Shown: positions 13,271 to 17,875 of the stretch, piece after piece
How the letters are laid out: each line of letters opens with the position of its first letter
Position numbering within the stretch: the stretch's first letter is position 1
Assembly (NCBI GenBank): GCA_030656535.1
Contig: JAUSPL010000212.1
Coordinates: forward strand, 1 to 17,875
Length of the DNA: 17,875 nucleotides
Direction of reading: 5' to 3'
From: Gemmobacter sp.
Lineage (GTDB): Bacteria > Pseudomonadota > Alphaproteobacteria > Rhodobacterales > Rhodobacteraceae
Notes under the pieces: model-generated
Seen by the model: only the letters and a program-made list of their open reading frames with translations
Told to the model about the DNA's origin: nothing
The model's database searches: none
Made by a program: the position numbers and the translations under genes

Positions 13271-15157
13271 GTGACCCAGCCCCCAGCCTCGCATCCGGTA
13301 TCGACACGCGCCCCAGCGCGGCTGGGTGCGTTGCGACAGATCTGGCCGGGTCTGGTTGTTCTGTCGGTGGCCTTGACACTGTCGCTGGTGATCTGGCGGC
13401 AGGACCCGTTGGTTGTCGGCTGGCAGGACCGCGTGTTCGACACCTTGCTGAAACAGACGGTCGCGGCAGATGTCAGGGTTGTGGTGATTGATATCGGCGC
13501 ACAGGACGAAACCGGGCTGCCGTGGGACCGGGCGGCGACGGCGCGGCTGATCGACAAGATTGCGGATGCGGGTCCTGCCGTGGTCGCCGTCGACATGACG
13601 TTTTCCGGTACCTGCGATTCAGGCCCGCCGAACGACGCGCTGGCCCGTGCGATTGCGCGCGCGCCTGTCGTCCTGGGCTTCTTGCTGTCGGACCGGCGCG
13701 GGCCGCCGCCCACGCCCCGCCCGGTCATCGCCATGGCCTCTGGGGCGGGTCAGGCACTGTGGTCGGTAGCCGGCGCCGAGGCTGCGTGCCCTGCCTTTGC
13801 CCAGGCGGCGCGGGCTGTTGCGCCGGTGTCGCTGGTCGGTGACAGGGATGCCCGCGTGCGTCGCATTGCGGCGGTGGTTGCGGTGGCGGGCACGCCCTAT
13901 CCTGCGCTGGCCGTCGAGGCTGTGCGAATTGCCCGCGCCGATCCCGCGCCGATGCTGGGTCTGGGGCCCTGGTTGCGCATAAGCAAGGACATCCTGCCGC
14001 TGGAGGGCGCTGCCTTGTTGCGGTTCCGGCCCTCGGATCCGGCGGTCTGGGCCGGGCGGACCTTTGCGGCCACGGATGTTCTGACCGGACAGGCCGATCC
14101 GGATCGGCTGGTTGGCGCTGTCGTTCTGGTCGGCAGCAGTCTGCCCCAACGCGGAGGATTGCGGGCATCGGCCACAAGCCCGCTCCACCCATCGGTGCAA
14201 ATACACGCTGATCTTGTCACCGATCTTTTGACGGGGCGGTCGCCCCATCGCCCTGCGCGGGCTGCGCTGGTCGAGGCGGGGTTCGTGCTGGTCGCCGGGG
14301 CGGCGGCGCTGGCCGTGCTGATATGGTTGCCGCCAGTCCCCGCCCTGATCTGCCTTTTGGGGCTGGCGGTGGCTTGGGCCAGCGGGGCGCTGGCGGCCTT
14401 TGGCATTTGGAACTGGTTGGTGGACCCCGCTCTCCCTGCATTGGCCGCCTTGCTGCCCGTCTTGCTGGCGCTAATTGCAAAAGCTGCCGCCAGTGCACGC
14501 GCCGAACGGCAACTACGCGCACGCATGGGTCAGTTGCTGCCCCGCGCCATCGTGGCCCGGATTGCCGATAACCCCAACCTGCTGCGGCTGGACGGGGAAT
14601 CCCGGTTGGTGACGGCGCTGTCTACCGACATCGAGGGCTTCAGCACGATGACGCGGCAGATCGGCCCGCAGGAACTGGTTCGGGTGCTGGACGCTTATTT
14701 TGCCCTGACCTGCCAGATCGTGATGACGCACGGCGGGATGATCGACAAATTGGTGGGCGACTCTGTGCATGCCTTGTTCAACGCGCCGCTGGACCAACCA
14801 GATCACGCCGATCAGGCGCTTGCCTGCGCGGCTGCGATCTGCCGCGCGACAGAGGCTTTTCGCCAGCGGCCAGACATCGCTGGCACCGGGCTTGGCCGCA
14901 CCCGGATCGGGGTGGAAACGGGTGTGGCCGTACTGGGCGACGTCGGGGCCGAGTCCAAGATCGACTATACGGCCTACGGCGACGCCGTAAACCTTGCTGC
15001 CAGGTTGCAGGACGCCAACAAGACATTGGGCACGGCCGTCTGCATTGGCCCGGGTACCGCCGCGCTTGCGACCACACCGCTGCGCCCACTGGGCCCGGTT
15101 GAAGTGCGCAGCTTTGGCACCGTGGATCTGTTCACCTTGCCTGATACGGCCCCCTGA
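13271..15157 (+). CDS. CHASE2-domain class III adenylate/guanylate cyclase, membrane bound
   Basis: A 628-aa protein starting at GTG 13271, with GGGG 6 bases upstream and a 3-bp gap after the regulator. It has an N-terminal membrane helix (about 24-42) and a periplasmic CHASE2 sensor (about 45-325; RVFDTLLKQ, VVVIDIGAQDE, VAVDMTFSG, GAVVLVGSS). Three closely spaced membrane helices follow (about 333-405), then a cytoplasmic cyclase domain (about 445-600). The metal-binding residues Asp453 (STDIEGFS) and Asp497 (KLVGDSV) are present, as are the purine-specifying pair Lys493 and Asp565 (ESKIDYTAYGD) and the transition-state residues Asn574 and Arg578 (VNLAARL). The Lys/Asp pair favours ATP. It should make cAMP in response to an extracytoplasmic signal and feed the adjacent Crp-like regulator. 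The FecR-like gene converges on it. Confidence 0.94.
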   Translation: MTQPPASHPVSTRAPARLGALRQIWPGLVVLSVALTLSLVIWRQDPLVVGWQDRVFDTLLKQTVAADVRVVVIDIGAQDETGLPWDRAATARLIDKIADAGPAVVAVDMTFSGTCDSGPPNDALARAIARAPVVLGFLLSDRRGPPPTPRPVIAMASGAGQALWSVAGAEAACPAFAQAARAVAPVSLVGDRDARVRRIAAVVAVAGTPYPALAVEAVRIARADPAPMLGLGPWLRISKDILPLEGAALLRFRPSDPAVWAGRTFAATDVLTGQADPDRLVGAVVLVGSSLPQRGGLRASATSPLHPSVQIHADLVTDLLTGRSPHRPARAALVEAGFVLVAGAAALAVLIWLPPVPALICLLGLAVAWASGALAAFGIWNWLVDPALPALAALLPVLLALIAKAAASARAERQLRARMGQLLPRAIVARIADNPNLLRLDGESRLVTALSTDIEGFSTMTRQIGPQELVRVLDAYFALTCQIVMTHGGMIDKLVGDSVHALFNAPLDQPDHADQALACAAAICRATEAFRQRPDIAGTGLGRTRIGVETGVAVLGDVGAESKIDYTAYGDAVNLAARLQDANKTLGTAVCIGPGTAALATTPLRPLGPVEVRSFGTVDLFTLPDTAP

Positions 15158-15166
15158 GCGCAGGGG
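15151..15166 (+). terminator. Weak hairpin at the end of the cyclase gene
   Basis: CCCCTG-AGCG-CAGGGG forms a 6-bp stem over the cyclase stop codon, and TTTT occurs about 20 bases later (15185-15188). It lies in the 36-bp gap between convergent genes. The distance to the T-run makes it a doubtful terminator. Confidence 0.28.
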
Positions 15167-15193
15167 CGCGGTGTCGCATAGTAAGTTTTCAGA

Positions 15194-15808
15194 TCACAGG
15201 CCCGCGCTGGCAAAGGCGGCGGCGATCCGCGCCTCACCCCAGCGCACCACGCCGCCCGGTGGCCCGCCCGCGGTGGCGATGTCAACGCCGTCACCTGCCA
15301 ACAGGTCGCGGGTTTCGCCTGCGGCCGTAACAGATACCCGGCCCCGTTCGACAAAAACTGCAAAGGCCCCGTTGCTGGGCCCTGCGAAAAATCGCGTGCC
15401 GCGCACACCGATCTGAGCAAAGGTGCTGCGCAGGGTCAGGTCAATCGGCGCAAGATCATCAGGGCGGTCAAATACGATCGTGCCACCAATGTCGATCACC
15501 CCGCCCAGATCGGCAACAAAGCGGTCAATCCCGAAGGTACTGTCAGGGCCAAGGTTTATCGTGGTCCGCGTATGCAACATCAGTTCGGCATAGCTGGCGG
15601 ACGACGTGGCCACAGTATCGCCATCCATCAACGGATCGTTCACTTGCAACGCGTGCGGAGTGGACGACCGCGTCAGCACGCCCTGACCGCGCAAACGCAC
15701 GGCGATCCCGATGACATCCGCGCCAAATGCGCGTCCAGCCAAGACCGACGCGCCCAGAAAAAGCCCGACGTTCAACACAATTCGGCGTGAAAATGGGCGG
15801 CTTGGCAT
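15194..15808 (-). CDS. FecR-domain exported protein
   Basis: A 204-aa protein. I chose ATG at 15808 because it gives an immediate export signal: SRRIVLN (residues 7-13, close to the twin-arginine motif), then a hydrophobic stretch VGLFLGASVLAG and a likely cleavage near AFGA (27-30). An ATG at 15925 would overlap the phosphatase stop as ATGA but adds 39 residues of basic, low-complexity leader. The FecR core spans about 50-175: DPLMDGDTVATSSASYAEL, LGPDSTFGID, IGVRGTRFFAG, FVERGRVSV. No sigma factor, anti-sigma partner or TonB receptor is nearby, so classic FecIR signalling is not supported. FecR-domain proteins often occur beside CHASE2 cyclases, and this one may be a periplasmic partner of the convergent cyclase (inference). 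The ribosome site is weak. Confidence 0.85.
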   Translation of the reverse strand: MPSRPFSRRIVLNVGLFLGASVLAGRAFGADVIGIAVRLRGQGVLTRSSTPHALQVNDPLMDGDTVATSSASYAELMLHTRTTINLGPDSTFGIDRFVADLGGVIDIGGTIVFDRPDDLAPIDLTLRSTFAQIGVRGTRFFAGPSNGAFAVFVERGRVSVTAAGETRDLLAGDGVDIATAGGPPGGVVRWGEARIAAAFASAGL

Positions 15809-15857
15809 GGCAGCCTGCGGGGAATAAGGGGTGCGACCGTGGCGGTCACTTGGCGAA

Positions 15858-15886
15858 ATGATCTGCCCCTTCACTGATTCGTTCAA
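15858..15886 (-). promoter_or_regulatory. Candidate sigma70-like promoter for the FecR-domain gene
   Basis: On the minus strand TTGAAC (15886-15881) and GATCAT (15863-15858) are separated by exactly 17 bp, each matching 4 of 6 consensus bases. Transcription would begin about 40-45 bases before ATG 15808, which agrees with the shorter start chosen for that gene. Confidence 0.35.
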
Positions 15887-15921
15887 GCACCGCAGATGAC
15901 CTGCGCGGCCTCCAGGTCCGA

Positions 15922-16482
15922 TCATTCGTCAATCAAGGTGCCATCCTGTCCAAAGCGGAGCACCGCACCATTGAGGGTCTGGTGTTGGTTCATGGCTTCG
16001 GGTGACGTAGCTGCGCTGATCGCCTGCAAGCAGTTTGCCCATGCCCCGTGCCCAAACACCAGCACCGGGGCCCCGTCTCGGCCAGCCACCAGGTCGGCGA
16101 CACGCCGAACGCGATCTGCAAACCCGTCAAAAGGTTCGCCCAGCGTCAGACTGTGCGGGGCGTTGTGCCATCCGCCGGGGTGGGCGGTTTCCATGTCCGA
16201 CCACAACTGCCCTTCCCATGGACCAAAGTTCAACTCGGCCAGATCATCGCGCAATTCAGGTGCGTCATATCCATGCAGCGCAGCCGTTTGACGCGCCCGC
16301 AGCAGGGGCGAACACCAGACGGCGCCGAACTCCTGGCCTTTCAACCGCAGCAAGTTGTCGTTCAGCGCCCTGCGGTCGGCATCAGACAACGGTTCTTCCA
16401 GTGCCACATCACGGCGGCCCTGAATCCGACCCTCGGCGTTCCAGGGTGTCCGAAAATGCCGTACAAACCAGAGCTCGGCCAT
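15922..16482 (-). CDS. Histidine phosphatase family protein (phosphoglycerate mutase-like)
   Basis: A 186-aa single-domain histidine phosphatase. The phosphate pocket is complete: Arg8-His9 (VRHFRTPWN), Asn15, Arg62 (CSPLLRARQTA), the acid Glu83 (LAELNFGPWEG) and His145 (VFGHGAWAN). The usual RHG reads RHF, a visible oddity directly beside the phospho-accepting His9. The ATG is 3 bp after the ABC ATPase stop, so the two are surely cotranscribed. This suggests dephosphorylation of an imported phosphorylated or phosphonate-related compound, or of a metabolite of it (inference). The substrate cannot be named; cobalamin alpha-ribazole phosphatase is unlikely, as no cobalamin gene is near. Confidence 0.9.
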   Translation of the reverse strand: MAELWFVRHFRTPWNAEGRIQGRRDVALEEPLSDADRRALNDNLLRLKGQEFGAVWCSPLLRARQTAALHGYDAPELRDDLAELNFGPWEGQLWSDMETAHPGGWHNAPHSLTLGEPFDGFADRVRRVADLVAGRDGAPVLVFGHGAWANCLQAISAATSPEAMNQHQTLNGAVLRFGQDGTLIDE

Positions 16483-16485
16483 CGG

Positions 16486-17532
16486 CTATACCAACAGCGG
16501 CGCAAGGCGGGTATCAACCCGCAGCGCCACCGCCGCGCCAATCGCATATGTCTGGATTCCCGATCCATGAAGCGTGTCCACGATGATCTGGCCGTCCGCA
16601 GTATCCACGATATAGCGGATCTGCGACCCCAGAAACTCGCGGTGGCGCACCGTGCCCGCGATCGTGTCCTGATCGCCCGGCGGCATCAGGGCGACATTCT
16701 GCGGCCGCAAGACCATCCGGTCTGCGCCGGTGCGTGGCGTGGCGACACGCAGGCGGCTGCCGCCTTCGGTCACGAAAACCCCGTCTGACATCCGCCCTTT
16801 CAGAATGTTCGCGGTTCCCAGAAACCCCGCGACAAAGCCATTGGCGGGCGTGTCATACAATTCCTGTGGTGTGCCGATCTGCTGGATCACGCCGCCGTCC
16901 AACACTGCCATGCGGTCCGAGGTGGTATTCGCCTCTTCCTGATCGTGGGTCACAAAGATCGTGGTCAGCCCCAGTTTGCGTTGCAAAGCCAACAGTTCAC
17001 GTCGCATCTGGACGCGCAAAGCCGCGTCAAGGTTCGACAGGGGTTCATCCAGCAGCAAAACCTTTGGTTCGATGGCTACGGTCCGCGCCAGGGCGACGCG
17101 CTGCTGTTGCCCCCCCGACAGTTGTGACGGCATCCGATCCGCCAGGTGACGCAGCCCGACCAGATCCAGCGCGGCATCCACCTTTGGCCCGATCTCGCGC
17201 CGAGGCATACGGCGTTCTTCCAACCCAAAGGCAACATTCTGGCGCACCGACAGGTGTGGCCACAGCGCATAGGATTGAAACACCATCCCGACATTGCGTT
17301 TCCAGGGCGGCAGATCCGCGACATCATGATCCCCCAGCAAGATCCGGCCACGCGGTTTTGGGCCGAATCCTGCAATGGCGCGCAACAACGTGGATTTTCC
17401 CGACCCCGAGGGGCCGAGAAAGGCAAAGAACTCGCCCGGCTGAATTTCAAGGTTTATTCCCGCCAGGACTGTGGTGTCACCAAAAGCGAGGTGCAGGTCC
17501 TCGATGCGTATTCCGGTTTTCGGGATGGTCAT
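16486..17532 (-). CDS. ABC transporter ATP-binding protein, FbpC/PotA/UgpC type
   Basis: A 348-aa importer ATPase. The ATG at 17532 is preceded by AAAGGA. It carries Walker A GPSGSGKS (40-47), the Q-loop Gln86 (VFQSYALWPH), the signature LSGGQQQR (138-145), Walker B VLLLDEP (158-164), the D-loop SNLDA, and the switch His196 (FVTHDQEEA). The C-terminal 110 residues form a TOBE-like domain typical of transporters for polyamines, ferric iron, sugars or 2-aminoethylphosphonate. TGTANILKGR-like features at the domain joint (residues 238-247) fit this group. It lies 18 bp after a permease gene and 3 bp before the phosphatase gene. A binding protein would be expected upstream, beyond the window. The substrate is undetermined. 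Confidence 0.95.
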   Translation of the reverse strand: MTIPKTGIRIEDLHLAFGDTTVLAGINLEIQPGEFFAFLGPSGSGKSTLLRAIAGFGPKPRGRILLGDHDVADLPPWKRNVGMVFQSYALWPHLSVRQNVAFGLEERRMPRREIGPKVDAALDLVGLRHLADRMPSQLSGGQQQRVALARTVAIEPKVLLLDEPLSNLDAALRVQMRRELLALQRKLGLTTIFVTHDQEEANTTSDRMAVLDGGVIQQIGTPQELYDTPANGFVAGFLGTANILKGRMSDGVFVTEGGSRLRVATPRTGADRMVLRPQNVALMPPGDQDTIAGTVRHREFLGSQIRYIVDTADGQIIVDTLHGSGIQTYAIGAAVALRVDTRLAPLLV

Positions 17533-17550
17533 GCGCAGATCCTTTGCAGC

Positions 17551-17875
17551 TCAATGGTCGGTGCCGGGCGCAGACGCGCGGCGGAGACGGTCGTTTTCAA
17601 TGATGCGTTGGGACAGATAGGTGCCAAGTGCCACGATGACGACAGCAAGGATGCCCAAGGCAGCCCCCGCCCCGCGACCCGAGGGTGATTGCATGAACAG
17701 ATAGATTCCGTAAGCCAAGGGTGCATCGCTTTCACGGCTGACCAACATGATGGTTGCCGACAGTTCGACCGCCGCGGTGGCAAAGGACGTGACAAACCCC
17801 GCAAGGATACCACCCGACATCAGCGGCACCACGATCCGGCGGTTTGTGCGCCCTTTGGTCGCGCCAAGGCTTTCG
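17551..17875 (-). CDS. ABC transporter permease, C-terminal end only (truncated by window edge)
   Basis: The last 107 residues of a BPD-type inner-membrane permease; the frame is open to the window end. It opens with an EAA-loop-like segment (ESLGATKGRTNRRIVVPLM, Glu at 17874-17872), which docks on the ATPase. A membrane helix follows (SGGILAGFVTSFATAAVELS), then a short loop and a last helix (ALGILAVVIVALGTYLS) with a basic cytoplasmic tail. The EAA loop near the C-terminus and the SFATAAVELSAT stretch resemble FbpB/PotB-type permeases, possibly the second half of a fused 12-helix permease. It lies 18 bp before the ATPase gene. The substrate is unknown. Confidence 0.88.
   Translation of the reverse strand, partial: ESLGATKGRTNRRIVVPLMSGGILAGFVTSFATAAVELSATIMLVSRESDAPLAYGIYLFMQSPSGRGAGAALGILAVVIVALGTYLSQRIIENDRLRRASAPGTDH

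Noticed and set aside
15809..15925. FecR-domain start at 15925 (ATGA overlap with the phosphatase)
   Set aside because: Not fully excluded, but it puts 39 extra residues before a clear export signal; a candidate promoter at 15858-15886 fits the shorter start.
1..17875. Mobile elements, attachment sites or a defence system
   Set aside because: I saw no transposase, integrase, tRNA boundary, terminal inverted repeats, toxin-antitoxin or nuclease genes; every gene fits metabolism, transport or signalling.

Overview
The window is GC-rich, densely packed bacterial DNA. Gene content and style (overlapping ATGA junctions, GMC oxidoreductase, FbpC/PotA-type ABC transporter, CHASE2 cyclase, RTX protein with a serralysin-like C-terminus) suggest an alphaproteobacterium, most likely Rhodobacterales. 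That placement is an inference from gene families, not from a marker gene. I found no rRNA, tRNA, CRISPR array, transposase or integrase.

Region 1 (1-11055) looks like one catabolic locus in three transcription units. A plus-strand unit holds the 3' end of a GMC oxidoreductase and two tandem carboxymuconolactone-decarboxylase/AhpD-like paralogues. A minus-strand unit reads GntR/HutC regulator, LeuC-type and LeuD-type dehydratase subunits, and runs 30 bp into the end of the first unit. Divergent from the regulator, across a 142-bp AT-rich intergenic region, is a five-gene plus-strand operon: SnoaL-like protein, HyuB, HyuA, isochorismatase-fold hydrolase, and a methylisocitrate/dimethylmalate-lyase-type enzyme. 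Every junction in that operon is a 4-bp ATGA overlap, and a strong hairpin follows it. The gene set suggests ATP-dependent opening of a cyclic imide or lactam, a hydrolase step, hydration of a cis-unsaturated (methylated) dicarboxylate by the LeuCD-type enzyme, and retro-aldol cleavage to pyruvate plus a short acid. Two points complicate this reading. The LeuCD pair has altered active-site motifs, and the isochorismatase-fold protein has Gly where the amidases of its family have the catalytic Cys.

Region 2 (11073-15808) looks like a cyclic-nucleotide signalling and surface/secretion island. An RTX calcium-binding protein with no recognisable catalytic domain (minus strand) is divergent from a Crp/Fnr-type regulator. 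That regulator is followed after 3 bp by a membrane CHASE2-adenylate/guanylate cyclase with all catalytic residues present. A FecR-domain exported protein converges on the cyclase gene. A plausible circuit is cyclase, cNMP, Crp-like protein, and then the divergent promoter region, which carries a perfect 7-4-7 palindrome.

Region 3 (15922-17875, minus strand) is an ABC importer operon cut by the window edge: the permease C-terminus, an FbpC/PotA-type ATPase, and a histidine phosphatase 3 bp downstream. The substrate cannot be read from the sequence.

There is no gene-free stretch over 300 bp. The longest is the 215-bp RTX/crp intergenic region.
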